DNA of 59,605 bases from Planctomycetaceae bacterium (GCA_900299185.1 OMIV01000121.1:1-59605); one strand, 5' to 3'. Positions 16,348 to 26,263 are shown, numbered from the stretch's first letter. Numbers and translations: made by a program. Notes: a model not told the origin generated them from the sequence alone.

Positions 16348-18432
16348 TTACTTCGGCGCGACGGTGAGCCAGATGGGTTCGCTCGCGTAGGGCCGTTTCA
16401 CCGTGAAGCTGATCGAGACATTCGCGTTGATCGAGAACGGCATGCGTTCGACCGGCTTGGCATCAGCAGCCGCTTCGATCACGACTTTGCCTTTGGTCTC
16501 ATTGGCCGCCAAAGACGTCTTGCCGCCAGCATCAATCAGCTTCACTCCGGGCGGCAACGCGTAGCCGAAGACTTGGCCGAGATGCTGCAGCGCGACGTCG
16601 AGTGTCACTGCTCCCGCATAGCCTTCGCGCCGAGTGATCTCGACATCAATGGTGGCTTTCTCACCGGGCTTCAAAGTGATCTCGGTCGGCACGACCTTCA
16701 CCGACGCGATATCAAACTTCGAACACACACTGACTCCATGAGTTGTCACCGGCCAGATCATGCGTCCGCCGCCCGGCATTTCGAGTTCCGTGAGTGGATC
16801 GGCTCGGCGTTCCAGAGTCGTCATCGAGTTCTCGGGACCAGCAATCGTGGCCTTGCCGATCACGTTCACGAGCGAAGCCACGGGCTTGGCATCAGCAGCC
16901 GCTTGCAACACCAACACGCCATCGGTCGCGTGCGCAGGAATCGTCAACGGACTGACGGTAACACCGGCCGGCAGACCCTCGACACGAACCTCAACCGCGC
17001 CGGCGAAGCCACCAGTTCGAGTCACCTTCACATACCACGGCATCGCGGTGCCAGGCCCCAGTCCCGCTCGATCTTCATCGCATGTCAGCGAGAAGTTCGG
17101 ATCGTCGAGCTTCACGGTCAGCATGTAGGGAAACATGGAACCGCCGCGATTGAGCAAGTCGCGCACACTCAATGTGAAGACGCCGTCAGCAGGTACTTTG
17201 AACGTGAAGAGCGAGTCCTTCGTCGAGGGATGCGGATCGTCGTTGGATGCGACCACTCCGCCTTGCGCGTTCTTCAATTGCAGCATCGAATCAAGCAGCG
17301 AGCCCAAGCGTCTGGCCTTGATCTCGCAACGAATCGTTTGTCCGGCCTTCAACGTCAACGCGTAGCAATCAACATCGTTAGCAGCATCCATGCGACCGTT
17401 GATGACCGCCGGAAGCGTGACCGCTTGAGCCTGCTCGATCTTGTCATTGGGTTCGACTTCACCAATCAGCGGTAAGTCCGTGACCTCGATGGGCAGTGGA
17501 TTAACTCCGACACCATTAAGGACCGGTTGCACGAAGCGCGTTCCGAGAGGCATGGGTTGAGTCCAAGCGGCTGCCGCAACCTCGGCGTCTTTGGTCGATA
17601 GATGAAAGCCATCGACCGCGAACTTCGGAGGGTTCGCCGGTGCCACGGCCAACGGAAAGATCGAAGTCACAAACGGACGATCGGTCAGTTGCAGGACGTA
17701 GCTGAAAGCCGCCGTGCCGTTGAAGTCGACGTCGCGCACGGTGATGAAGTACTCGCCCGCTTGTTCGACTTTGTAATGCAGTAATGAGTCCGCAAATTGA
17801 AAGTCATCATTCGCTGCCAACTCTCGGCCCGAGGCATCCGACAACGAGACGATGGGATCGAGCGTGTCGAACTGGTTGTGTCGCTTATAGAAGAAGCGGT
17901 GCGAGTGCATGCTGATCGTCACGGCTTGCCCAGCCGTGGTCGTGAACTTGTAGACGTCAACTTGCTCCTTGGCCGTCAGCATCCCGCCCAGAGTTTGGTT
18001 GATTGCAATCAACTGGGCTTTGTCGCGCACTGGATGAGGTTCGGTTTGCTCGACCACGACCGGCGAATCAACGACCAACAACTGCCCCACGGTCGACATG
18101 CCGCTGGCAGCAGCCACGCGAAACTCGCGCACTCCCAACGTCGCTTGAGCATCAACGGTGACCTTCAGTTTGAGTTGGTCGACCGACTCTTTCTCACCGC
18201 GCGGCAATGGCTCGGCAGTCAGGCCTGTTCCCTCGAAGAGCACTGCGAAGGTGCCGTCGTAACCCTTCTTCTGATTGGGATAGGTATGCACGACGATCTC
18301 GCTGGTCTTGCCGCGTTCGACAGCCATCGGCAACGCATGCGTGAACTCGGGATTCGGAGTCTGAGCCAACAAGTCGCCGCCGTAAGCCGCGAAGGTCAAC
18401 GCGGCGAGCAACGCGATGCAAAGAAGTCTCAT
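16348..18432 (-). CDS. Secreted PPC-domain protein (planctomycete type)
   Basis: A 694-residue exported protein (signal peptide MRLLCIALLAALTFAAYGG). It contains two PPC (bacterial pre-peptidase C-terminal) beta-sandwich modules, recognisable from D-Y-F-T-GQ-V/I and LxDASGRELAANDDF near residues 200-220, and again from DVDCYALTLKAGQTIRCEI through VVASNDDPHPSTKDS near 360-410. The C-terminal third is Ig-like strands rich in Val and Ala (GYAGAVTLDVAL, KPGEKATIDVEITR). PPC modules mediate adhesion or export of enzymes. The gene follows a DUF1501 gene in the same direction, a common planctomycete pairing. No enzyme domain is visible. Confidence 0.85.
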   Translation of the reverse strand: MRLLCIALLAALTFAAYGGDLLAQTPNPEFTHALPMAVERGKTSEIVVHTYPNQKKGYDGTFAVLFEGTGLTAEPLPRGEKESVDQLKLKVTVDAQATLGVREFRVAAASGMSTVGQLLVVDSPVVVEQTEPHPVRDKAQLIAINQTLGGMLTAKEQVDVYKFTTTAGQAVTISMHSHRFFYKRHNQFDTLDPIVSLSDASGRELAANDDFQFADSLLHYKVEQAGEYFITVRDVDFNGTAAFSYVLQLTDRPFVTSIFPLAVAPANPPKFAVDGFHLSTKDAEVAAAAWTQPMPLGTRFVQPVLNGVGVNPLPIEVTDLPLIGEVEPNDKIEQAQAVTLPAVINGRMDAANDVDCYALTLKAGQTIRCEIKARRLGSLLDSMLQLKNAQGGVVASNDDPHPSTKDSLFTFKVPADGVFTLSVRDLLNRGGSMFPYMLTVKLDDPNFSLTCDEDRAGLGPGTAMPWYVKVTRTGGFAGAVEVRVEGLPAGVTVSPLTIPAHATDGVLVLQAAADAKPVASLVNVIGKATIAGPENSMTTLERRADPLTELEMPGGGRMIWPVTTHGVSVCSKFDIASVKVVPTEITLKPGEKATIDVEITRREGYAGAVTLDVALQHLGQVFGYALPPGVKLIDAGGKTSLAANETKGKVVIEAAADAKPVERMPFSINANVSISFTVKRPYASEPIWLTVAPK

Positions 18433-18748
18433 CAAGGATGCCTTTGAAGTTGTGTCTGTATTCCGCGAACGCTGACAGCCTTGCGTCGTTGAAAAGACTG
18501 TCGGTCGAATTGCGGAGTTGAGGATTGCGATCTGTCAGACGATTGCCGTGGAAGCCAACAAGTTGATGACGTTCATTCGAAAACATTGAAACGCTGAGGA
18601 CGCGAAGAGCGCCGAGGAAATACCAGAGCGGCAAAACATGATTGCTCAGCCTTCACTCTGCGACCTCAGCGTTCTCTGCGTTTCAAATTCAAACCGCTAC
18701 GCATTCAAAGTCTCGTGATTGATCAAGCGACGGACGGTTCGTGAGGAT
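18433..18748. other. 316-base gap with an inverted repeat
   Basis: TTGAAACGCTGAGGACGC at 18,586 pairs imperfectly with CCTCAGCG...GCGTTTCAA ending at 18,686; it belongs to the same GCAGAGAACGC family as 13,083-13,155. No gene is supported in the rest. Confidence 0.65.
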
Positions 18749-20188
18749 TCATAACGCGAGAATGTCTCGAATGGGTGAGCCGCCTTGAGCGATCGGAACG
18801 GGGCGTCCCTGTCGATCTTGGATGAGGAAGTGAGGGTCGATGCCCAAGCATTCGAAGATCGTCGCGCAGATATCAGACGTGCTGACCGGTCGGTCGATGG
18901 GCGCGGCAGCATGCTTGTCGGACTGACCGTAAACCGAGCCGCCGCGAATGCCCGCTCCGGTGAAGAGCACCGAATAGCAATGCGACCAATGATCGCGGCC
19001 CGCGTCCTTGTTGACGTTTGGAGTGCGACCGAAGTCGCTCATGACGACCACTAGCGTTTCATCCAAGAGGCCGCGTGCTTCGAGGTCTTCCAACAGCGCG
19101 TTGAATGAGAGGTCGACGATCGGCAGATACTTCTTGAGGATCTGGAAGTTCCACATGTGAGTGTCCCAGCCGAAGTCTTGAATGCCGGGAATGCGGACGT
19201 TGTACCAGTCCCACAACACGTTGATGAACTTCACTCCGGCCGTGACCAAATTGCCCGCGATGAAGGTGCTCGTACCGAAGATCGTGTCGGTGTATCGACG
19301 CAAAACTTCCGTAGTGATGCGCGACCGATCGAAGGCGTCTCGCAACTTGTTCGAAGTCAAAACGTCGAATGCCTTCTGCTGAAAACGGTCATAGACCGCG
19401 TTGCTCACCCGCGTGTCGAGCCGTCGTCGTTCGCCGTCGAGCTGATCCAACAAGCCTCGGCGTTGGCTCAGCCGATCGAGCGTCACTCCGTCGGCGAGCT
19501 TTTGATCGGGCAACCGCGGAATGCCTTTCACGAGCGGCGGATCTTCGCGGACATCCGTCCGAACGCCCTTGTCGAGGTAGACATCGGCGATGGTCTCGAC
19601 GGGGTCGTAACGCTTGCCAAGGAACCCGGCATACGGCCCGGCTTTGGGAACTGCAGACCCCCATTGCAGCGGCGTCGGCAGATAGACGTAGTCCGGCAAG
19701 TCTTGGCTCGCCGGTTTGAGGAACTCGCAAACCGACCCCATGCTCGGCGGATACGAATCCTTAATCATCGAGAGATCGGTCAGAGGTTCTTCCCACCCGG
19801 TGTAGCTCGGGACGGTGTTGTGACAATTCGCGCGATGATTGACCGTGCGAACGATGGCCGAGCGATGCATCCATTTGGTCGAGAACGGCAGGTACTCGCA
19901 GATCTCAATGCCAGGCGCCGTCGTCGCAACCGGCTTGAACTCGCCGCGCACTTCCACAGGCGCGTTCGGCTTCATGTCGTACATGTCCTGGGTCGGGGCT
20001 CCTCCATGTAGGTAAAGCACCACCACAGACTTGGCCCGGCCTCGTCCCGTCGCCGCGCCTTGCTGTTCGGCTCGCAACAACTGCGGCAACGTCAGGCCTC
20101 CCAACAGCGACGCAGCACCGACTTGCAGAGACTCGCGCCGAGTGATTCCGTCGCAAAAGCGTCTGGGATTTCCAAGCATGGTCAGCAT
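18749..20188 (-). CDS. DUF1501 protein with Tat-type leader
   Basis: A 479-residue DUF1501 protein, a sulfatase/alkaline-phosphatase-like family greatly expanded in planctomycetes. The N-terminus has a twin-arginine leader (ITRRESLQVGAASLLGG), so export folded is likely. Family motifs are VVLYLHGGAPTQDMYDMKPNAP, MHRSAIVRTVNH, and ETLVVVMSDFGRTPNVN followed by GRDHW. The start at 20,188 has a GAGGG ribosome site; the TTG upstream is not preferred. The PPC-domain gene follows downstream. The biochemical role of DUF1501 proteins is not established. Confidence 0.9.
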   Translation of the reverse strand: MLTMLGNPRRFCDGITRRESLQVGAASLLGGLTLPQLLRAEQQGAATGRGRAKSVVVLYLHGGAPTQDMYDMKPNAPVEVRGEFKPVATTAPGIEICEYLPFSTKWMHRSAIVRTVNHRANCHNTVPSYTGWEEPLTDLSMIKDSYPPSMGSVCEFLKPASQDLPDYVYLPTPLQWGSAVPKAGPYAGFLGKRYDPVETIADVYLDKGVRTDVREDPPLVKGIPRLPDQKLADGVTLDRLSQRRGLLDQLDGERRRLDTRVSNAVYDRFQQKAFDVLTSNKLRDAFDRSRITTEVLRRYTDTIFGTSTFIAGNLVTAGVKFINVLWDWYNVRIPGIQDFGWDTHMWNFQILKKYLPIVDLSFNALLEDLEARGLLDETLVVVMSDFGRTPNVNKDAGRDHWSHCYSVLFTGAGIRGGSVYGQSDKHAAAPIDRPVSTSDICATIFECLGIDPHFLIQDRQGRPVPIAQGGSPIRDILAL

Positions 20189-20233
20189 GAAGAGACCCTC
20201 GCGAGAGGCTAAAGGAAGCAAAGCGAATTGCAG

Positions 20234-20662
20234 TCAGGCCAGCATTCTCCACACAGCCAGCGCGATCAAGGTCAGAACCGCCAGCACGTAGCCAATCAAT
20301 CCCGCGACCAGCTTCCAATGCGAGGTTTCGTCGTCGACCTCATCGACCAATCGAATGGTCGCACGCTCGTCGTCAGAGCGGCTTGAACGAGACTTACTCG
20401 CCGGTCGCCAGCGTCGCAGCTTCCACCACAACCAACCGAGCGGCACCGCCAGCAACAGCCACAACGAATTGGCATCTCCGGCTGGCCGCCAACCACTCAA
20501 GCTGATTCGCCACGCCAATAACCCGGTGCCAATCAGCACCAGCCACGTCGCTTTGATCTCGAAGGGTTTCGAGAACTCACTGCTGCGAGCCTCGCGCCGC
20601 GGAATCAACTCCGGCTCATCACCGCCTGAGTCATCGTCTTCAAACAGCGGTTGAGTGGGCAT
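20234..20662 (-). CDS. Hypothetical membrane protein
   Basis: A 142-residue product with an acidic N-terminal region, two hydrophobic segments in the middle (TWLVLIGTGLLAWRI and LWLLLAVPLGWLWWKL), an Arg/Ser-rich basic loop, and a C-terminal membrane segment (LVAGLIGYVLAVLTLIALAVW). No family is recognised. The ATG at 20,662 is chosen over an upstream TTG. It lies upstream of the DUF1501 gene in the same direction with 45 bases between them, so the two may be co-transcribed. Confidence 0.7.
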   Translation of the reverse strand: MPTQPLFEDDDSGGDEPELIPRREARSSEFSKPFEIKATWLVLIGTGLLAWRISLSGWRPAGDANSLWLLLAVPLGWLWWKLRRWRPASKSRSSRSDDERATIRLVDEVDDETSHWKLVAGLIGYVLAVLTLIALAVWRMLA

Positions 20663-20725
20663 GTTGTTGATTCCCAAAGAAGCGACTGGCCCAGGGGAAC
20701 TCCGTGATTTGAAGGAGCACCATTC

Positions 20726-20775
20726 TCAGTCGCGGAGCGACTGAGCTACGCAGCCGAGTCGCTCCGCGACTCGGA
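20726..20775. repeat. Twin-hairpin repeat, copy 3, overlapping the tgt stop codon
   Basis: This full copy has CTACGCAG at its centre. It spans the tgt stop (TAG at 20,746-20,748) and encodes about the last nine residues of Tgt (SESRSDSAA). Confidence 0.85.
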
Positions 20776-21888
20776 GATCGGGTTCATCCGCGCGAGTTGC
20801 TCGGCGCGATACTCGGCAGCGCGGTTCTCGCGAATGGCTTCGCGCATGCCCTTCAGCAGTCGCTGATAGAAGGCAATGTTGTGCAGCGAGACCAACACGG
20901 GGCCGAGCATCTCTTTCACGGCGAACAAATGCCGCAAGTACGCCTTCGTAAATTGCGTGCAGGCCGGGCATTCGCATTCGGCATCGAGCGGCGATTCGTC
21001 GCGTTTGTATTGCTCGTTCCGCAACCGCACCTTGCCCACGCTGGTGAAGGCCATCGCGTTGCGACCGTTACGAGTTGGCATCACGCAGTCGAACAAGTCG
21101 ATGCCGCGCGAGACCGCTTCCAGTAAGTCTTCGGGCCGGCCGACTCCCATCAGATACCGAGGCCGATCCGTTGGAAGAAAAGGCACAGTGACATCAAGCG
21201 TCGCATACATCTGAGCGGGACTTTCTCCGACGCTCAGTCCGCCGACTGCATAGCCCGGAAAGTCCAACTCGAGCAACGCCTTCGCCGATCGCTCGCGCAA
21301 ATCAGGAAACGTCCCGCCCTGCACGATGCCGAACAACGCTTGGTCGGCTCGTTGATGAGAGTCCCGACAACGCCGCGCCCAGCGCGTTGTGAGATCCACT
21401 GCCGACAAGACTTGAGCATGCTCGACATTCGCTGGCGGGCATTCGTCGAGGCACATGATGCAGTCGGCTCCCAGCAGCTCTTGAATGCGCATCGCTCGTT
21501 CGGGCGAGAGTTCAAACATGCTGCCGTCGAGGTGTGACTTAAAGACGACCTGCTGCTCGCTGAGCTTCCTCAACGTCGCCAGGCTGAAGACTTGGAAGCC
21601 TCCGCTGTCTGTCAGAATGGGACCATCCCAACTCATGAAGCCATGCAGTCCGCCCAAGTCGGCCACCAATTCTGGACCGGGCCGCAGCGCAAGGTGATAG
21701 GTGTTGGCCAAGACCTTCTGCACGCCGACTCGCTTGAGCTGCTCGGGAGTCAGACCCTTCACCGACGCTTGAGTGCCCACAGGCATGAATGCGGGTGTAT
21801 CAACGACTCCATGCGGAGTCACCCAACGCCCGAGTCTCGCGGCGGTGTGTTGGTCTTGATGGTCGAGATGAAATTGAAACGCGGGCAA
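20746..21888 (-). CDS. tgt: Queuine/preQ1 tRNA-guanine transglycosylase
   Basis: Tgt swaps guanine-34 for preQ1 in tRNAs for Asp, Asn, His and Tyr, the base-exchange step of queuosine synthesis. The 380-residue product shows [29 protein letters not shown] (catalytic Asp), GGLSVGE, the nucleophile region [13 protein letters not shown], and the zinc site [17 protein letters not shown] followed by LHN. The start is TTG with AGAGGA just upstream; no in-frame ATG fits the family N-terminus. The C-terminus is supplied by a dispersed repeat (see 20,726-20,775), so its last residues are probably not functional. Confidence 0.96.
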   Translation of the reverse strand: MPAFQFHLDHQDQHTAARLGRWVTPHGVVDTPAFMPVGTQASVKGLTPEQLKRVGVQKVLANTYHLALRPGPELVADLGGLHGFMSWDGPILTDSGGFQVFSLATLRKLSEQQVVFKSHLDGSMFELSPERAMRIQELLGADCIMCLDECPPANVEHAQVLSAVDLTTRWARRCRDSHQRADQALFGIVQGGTFPDLRERSAKALLELDFPGYAVGGLSVGESPAQMYATLDVTVPFLPTDRPRYLMGVGRPEDLLEAVSRGIDLFDCVMPTRNGRNAMAFTSVGKVRLRNEQYKRDESPLDAECECPACTQFTKAYLRHLFAVKEMLGPVLVSLHNIAFYQRLLKGMREAIRENRAAEYRAEQLARMNPISESRSDSAA

Positions 21889-22178
21889 TGTCAGTCCTCT
21901 TGAATGATTCGTCGAACCGTAGGAATTGGCTCGGACCTGTCAGTGCGATCGTGCTGCCACCAGACGATGATGCGAACGCGTCTCGTCCCCAGCAGCTTTG
22001 AAGCCAAGTTCGGTGGCGGGATGTTAGGGCAATCGGGACGCATCCCCTACGCTCGCCGCATCTCTCTTTGTGGCTTTCTGACAAGGCTGGCTGAAGAGTT
22101 CGTCGAACGCGAGATCTCCAGCTTGGCCCTGTCAGGTTGATCCCACTGGCCTCTGTCCAATTCATCGGGAGTTCAGCT

Positions 22179-23072
22179 TTGGAAACGGATCGTTCTCTGC
22201 TGCATCAGCACATTGCCGAACTCACTCGCGTGCCGCGACCGTGCGAAAGCGAAGAACTCGAACGCGCTCGCGAGTACGTCACCGACCACCTCACGCACTA
22301 TGGCTGGCAAGTGCAACGCCATGAGTTTTCGATCGTCAATGATCGAGGCGACCTGAGATATGGCGACCCGTTGCGCGGCATCAACTTGATTGCCCTGCGA
22401 GAGGGTGCAGATCTCTCGAAGCCGAGGCTCTGTGTTGGGGCTCATCTAGATTCGCGGCCCGAGACACCGGGAGCCGACGACAACGCCAGTGGTGTGGCTA
22501 CGCTGTTGGAGTTGGCTCGGTTGCTCGGCCAGCACTGGCCAGCCGATGCGAAGGTTGAATTGGAGTTAGTGGCCTTCGACCTCGAAGAGAACGGCATGCT
22601 GGGCGGAGTTGAGCATGCGCGCATTTGTCGCGAGTCCCCCATCGATCTGCGCGGGATGATCTCGTTGGAGATGCTCGGCTACTGCGATCCCCGCCCGAAG
22701 ACTCAGCAGTTGCCGCGAGCCTTAGTCGGCAAGTACCCCGATACCGGCAACTTCATTGCGATCATCGGCAATCAAAACTCGACCGACCTGATCGCCGGCT
22801 TTCATCGCGGAGCAGTCACCGTCAGGGACTTGCCGGTCGAGACCCTGCAAGTGCCCGAGAACGGTGTGATGTTGCAGGCCACGCGACTCTCGGACCACAG
22901 CCCGTTCTGGGATGCGGGCTTCCCAGCGTTGATGGTCACCGACACCAGCTTCATGCGCAATCCGCACTACCACCACGCCACCGACACCATTGAAACCTTG
23001 GACTTCGACTTCTTGCATCAAGTCACCGAAGGCTGTCTCCGCGCGGTGCGAGAACTGATTCGAGACCGCTAA
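22179..23072 (+). CDS. M28 family zinc aminopeptidase-like peptidase
   Basis: A 297-residue M28 metallopeptidase. Metal and catalytic residues are visible: GAHLDSR (His and Asp), GADDNASGVATLLELARLL (bridging Asp), FDLEENGMLGG (catalytic Glu-Glu), and a late HYHHATDT (His). There is no signal peptide. A TTG at 22,179 is preceded by GGGAG six bases upstream and is preferred over the TTG at 22,137, which lacks a good site. Specificity is unknown; glutaminyl-cyclase-like activity is possible within this family. It stands alone between tgt and the MFS gene. Confidence 0.88.
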   Translation: METDRSLLHQHIAELTRVPRPCESEELERAREYVTDHLTHYGWQVQRHEFSIVNDRGDLRYGDPLRGINLIALREGADLSKPRLCVGAHLDSRPETPGADDNASGVATLLELARLLGQHWPADAKVELELVAFDLEENGMLGGVEHARICRESPIDLRGMISLEMLGYCDPRPKTQQLPRALVGKYPDTGNFIAIIGNQNSTDLIAGFHRGAVTVRDLPVETLQVPENGVMLQATRLSDHSPFWDAGFPALMVTDTSFMRNPHYHHATDTIETLDFDFLHQVTEGCLRAVRELIRDR

Positions 23073-23270
23073 CCGCTGAGTGCCACTCACAAAGTCGTAT
23101 TCGACTCGCAGAACGGCGGACGCTGTTACATTCGGCGCACTCTGTAATTTGGCTGGAAACCGACCGCTGGCGATTGGCTGACAAGGCACATCCTCGCCAC
23201 TAGCATCCCGCCCCTTTGCGTTGGCGGTTCTTGATCCATGACTCACCATTTTTAAAGAGGTACTAAGCAG

Positions 23271-24821
23271 ATGACAGACACGAATGCTCCGAGCGCGGCT
23301 GCCGCGCCGAACGCACAACGCCTGCTGTGGGCTGGCTTTATGGCCATTCTCGCAGCCGGTGTCGGGTTCTCGATCCGAGGTGGTATCCTCGGGCAATGGG
23401 CCGAACAGTACGGCTTCACAATGACCGAATTGGGCGGCATCACCGGCGGTGGTTTGACCGGCTTCGGCATCATCATTCTGTTGAGTTCGTTCCTGGCCGA
23501 CACGATCGGTTACGGCAAGCTGATGGCGGCCGCGTTCCTGACGCACCTCGTCTCGGCAATTCTGACTCTCGCTGCCGGAGCTGCTTTTGCTTCGGGTGGT
23601 AAGGACGCTGCTTATCAGTGTCTCTTCTGGGGCATGTTCCTTTTCGCGATCGGTAACGGCATCGCTGAAGCCGTCGTGAACCCGCTCGTCGCGACTCTCT
23701 TCCCCAGCAACAAGACGCACTACCTCAACATCCTGCACGCCGGTTGGCCGGGCGGGCTGATTGTGGGTGGTCTGGCTTCGTACTTCATGAATCCGGACGG
23801 GGCTAAGCCAGTCGCATGGCAAGTCCAGATGTCGCTGTTCATGGTCCCGGTCGTGCTCTACGGCTTGATGGTGCTCGGTCAGAAGTTCCCGAAGTCGGAA
23901 GCCAGTCAAGCTGGTGTCAGCATGGGCGCCATGATCGCTCAGTTGTTTGCACCACTGATGATTGTCTTGCTCGCCATTCATGCGATGGTCGGCTATGTCG
24001 AACTCGGTACCGACTCGTGGATTGCCAAGATCACTGGTTCGATCATGGCTTCGCCGCAAAACGGTCTGCTGCTCTTCGTCTACACATCAGCGTTGATGTT
24101 CGCTTTGCGATTCTTCGCTGGCCCGATTGTGCATCGCACCTCGCCACTCGGCCTTCTGTGCCTCAGCGGCATTTTGGGCTTCGTTGGTCTGAACCTCTTG
24201 GGTGCCGCGACTTCCGGCATCCTCTGCGTCGTTGCTGCGACGGTTTATGCCGCTGGCAAGACCTTCTTGTGGCCGACCATGTTGGCTGTTGTGTCTGAGC
24301 AATTCCCGAAGGGTGGAGCGATCACCATCGGTGCTATCGGCGGTGCGGGCATGTTGTCCGCTGGTTTGCTCGGCGGTCCCGGCATTGGTTTCAAGCAGGA
24401 CTATAACGCCTCGAACCAACTGAAGACGGCGTCAGTTGCGACTTACGACCGCTACAAGGCTGGGAGCGAAAGTACCTTCGTGGGCTTCAAGGTAACCGGT
24501 TTGGACGGTGCCAAAGTCGGCGTCTTGGGTGACGAGGGCAAGGAACTGGCTCGTGCCGGCGACTTGCTCAAGAAGGAAAACAAGACCGACAAGAACCAAG
24601 AAGCCCTGGCGACTTGGTGGGCCGACGCCTCGAAAACGGCTGCTGAAGACAAGAAGCTCGTCGATGAAGCCAATCTGCATGGTGGTCGAATGGCGTTGAA
24701 GCTGACGTCCTTCGTGCCGCTGACGATGGCTGGCCTCTATCTACTGCTGATTCTCTTCTTCAAGAGCAAGGGCGGTTACAAGGCGGTGCATGTCGAAGGC
24801 TCTACTGGCGGCGGTCACTAA
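23271..24821 (+). CDS. MFS transporter
   Basis: A 516-residue membrane protein with about twelve hydrophobic segments and the N-terminal layout of sugar/nucleoside-type MFS permeases (LLWAGFMAILAAGVGFSIRGGILG, then a GGGLTGFGIIILLSSFLAD loop). Between the eleventh and twelfth segments is a hydrophilic insert of about 100 residues rich in Lys, Ala and Glu (near 385-480), not usual for MFS. The C-terminus is Gly/His-rich. The substrate cannot be assigned. A twin-hairpin repeat and a strong terminator follow. Confidence 0.88.
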   Translation: MTDTNAPSAAAAPNAQRLLWAGFMAILAAGVGFSIRGGILGQWAEQYGFTMTELGGITGGGLTGFGIIILLSSFLADTIGYGKLMAAAFLTHLVSAILTLAAGAAFASGGKDAAYQCLFWGMFLFAIGNGIAEAVVNPLVATLFPSNKTHYLNILHAGWPGGLIVGGLASYFMNPDGAKPVAWQVQMSLFMVPVVLYGLMVLGQKFPKSEASQAGVSMGAMIAQLFAPLMIVLLAIHAMVGYVELGTDSWIAKITGSIMASPQNGLLLFVYTSALMFALRFFAGPIVHRTSPLGLLCLSGILGFVGLNLLGAATSGILCVVAATVYAAGKTFLWPTMLAVVSEQFPKGGAITIGAIGGAGMLSAGLLGGPGIGFKQDYNASNQLKTASVATYDRYKAGSESTFVGFKVTGLDGAKVGVLGDEGKELARAGDLLKKENKTDKNQEALATWWADASKTAAEDKKLVDEANLHGGRMALKLTSFVPLTMAGLYLLLILFFKSKGGYKAVHVEGSTGGGH

Positions 24822-24861
24822 GAGCGAGATGGCAACCAGTGCGTTTTGAACTTTGGATTCA

Positions 24862-24912
24862 GCGAGTCGCGGAGCGACTCGCCTACGTAGCTCAGTCGCT
24901 CCGCGACTGAGA
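24862..24912. repeat. Twin-hairpin repeat, copy 4
   Basis: The clearest copy: CGAGTCGC and GCGACTCG pair around a GGA loop, then CTACGTAG, then CTCAGTCGC and GCGACTGAG pair around a TCC loop. It lies 40 bases beyond the MFS stop codon. The bases after it (ATTGGCAAC) also match copy 5. Confidence 0.9.
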
Positions 24913-24974
24913 TTGGCAACCCGAATTCAGAACGCTGAAGACGCACAAGCCACTGATCGATTTGTGAAAAACAA

Positions 24975-25014
24975 GAAGCCCGGCTTCATCTCGAAGCCGG
25001 GCTTCTTTCGTTTT
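24975..25014 (+). terminator. Rho-independent terminator after the MFS gene
   Basis: GAAGCCCGGCTTC and GAAGCCGGGCTTC form a perfect 13-bp stem with a 5-base loop, followed by TTTCGTTTT. It may also serve pyrF from the other side. Confidence 0.88.
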
Positions 25015-25205
25015 GAAGGGATGCTTTCACTTTGTTTTGAACGCTCACGCAGCGGCGCTGTCGTTGTCGTCGCAAGGGTTCATGATCGTCACGGTGATAT
25101 TCGCGCTCCGTTTGATTCACGCGGCTTTCACCCGTCTCGAAGACGCAGCCCAGCTTCAAAACTCACGCTTCGGGCTGTAACAACTCACCCACCCAGACCT
25201 TCAGC

Positions 25206-26147
25206 TTACAGCATGCCTGCCGGAGTATTACCGGCGAGATCCGCGATCATTGCGTCGGTCGCTGCGTCAACGGCTTGCTCCCATTGAGCCGGGCTGAATC
25301 GCGACTTGTAGGGCTCTTGCCGCCACGGGAAGTTGATGCCGCGCGAACTATTCACCAACGCTCCCAAACCGTTCGCATGAAAGCCAGCCGCGACTTCCGA
25401 AGCTCCGCCACCTTGAGCCCCGTAACCGGGAATCAAGAACGGAGTGCTCGGCATCGCAGCTCGAAGCTCCGCCAGCTCCGCCGGGTAGGTCGCACCCACA
25501 ACCGCTCCAACAAGTCCATGACCATCGGTGCCCGCCGTCTCTCGGCTGAGGCGTTCGACAGTCTCCGCCACTCGCTGATAGAGCTTGCGACCATCCGGAT
25601 CGACCGCGTCTTGAAACGTGCCTGCTCCCGGATTGCTGGTCCGCACCAAAACGTAAATCCCAGCCCCTCGTTCGCGAGCGACTTTCACAAACGGCTCCAA
25701 CGTGTCCGCTCCCAAGTACGGATTCACGGTCAACGCATCGGCCCCCCACGGTGCCGCGTTGGCATCTTCACCGGCGAGATAAGCCTGAGCGTAAGCCTCA
25801 GCCGTCGTGCCGATGTCACCACGCTTGGCATCACAAATCACGACCAGTCCCGCCGCTCGCGCTTTGCGAATGACCGCTTCGAGCGCTCGACAACCCGCCG
25901 GGCCATACTGCTCGAAGAACGCCGCTTGCGGCTTCACGGCCGGGATGCGTGCTGCCACGACATCGATGATGCGGCAGCAGAACTCTTCAAACGCCGTTGC
26001 CGCGACTTCGTCAGAGCGCGTCGCTCGGGCTCGCGCCGCTGTAAGAATCTCTTCAGGCAACCAATCCAAGCGAGGATCCAACCCCACCAAGGCCGGAGTC
26101 TTTTTTGATCGAACAGCAGCATTCAAACGGTCGCAGTAGTGATGCAT
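25206..26147 (-). CDS. pyrF: Orotidine 5'-phosphate decarboxylase, long (type 2) form
   Basis: PyrF decarboxylates OMP to UMP, the last step of pyrimidine synthesis. The 313-residue product is the longer type 2 form, not the roughly 240-residue E. coli type. The catalytic signature DAKRGDIG is at residues 106-113, with the substrate strand [14 protein letters not shown] at 20-33, [12 protein letters not shown], and GYGAQGG near the phosphate site. The ATG at 26,147 is preferred over an upstream TTG. PyrD is encoded 9 kb away on the same strand. Confidence 0.94.
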   Translation of the reverse strand: MHHYCDRLNAAVRSKKTPALVGLDPRLDWLPEEILTAARARATRSDEVAATAFEEFCCRIIDVVAARIPAVKPQAAFFEQYGPAGCRALEAVIRKARAAGLVVICDAKRGDIGTTAEAYAQAYLAGEDANAAPWGADALTVNPYLGADTLEPFVKVARERGAGIYVLVRTSNPGAGTFQDAVDPDGRKLYQRVAETVERLSRETAGTDGHGLVGAVVGATYPAELAELRAAMPSTPFLIPGYGAQGGGASEVAAGFHANGLGALVNSSRGINFPWRQEPYKSRFSPAQWEQAVDAATDAMIADLAGNTPAGML

Positions 26148-26263
26148 GAGGAATCGTTCCCAAGAGGACAACAAGTGAAGTCGATGATGAGTAGGGCGAG
26201 TTATGGCACAGTCGGCGTCTCAGACGGTTCGCTGTCGAGGTCGTCTTCTCTGTCATTCTTCTG

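Larger units (their letters stand above)
24822..25205. other. 384-base gap between convergent MFS and pyrF genes
   Basis: It holds the twin-hairpin repeat at 24,862 and the terminator at 24,975. The remaining 190 bases show no gene or clear element. Confidence 0.7.
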
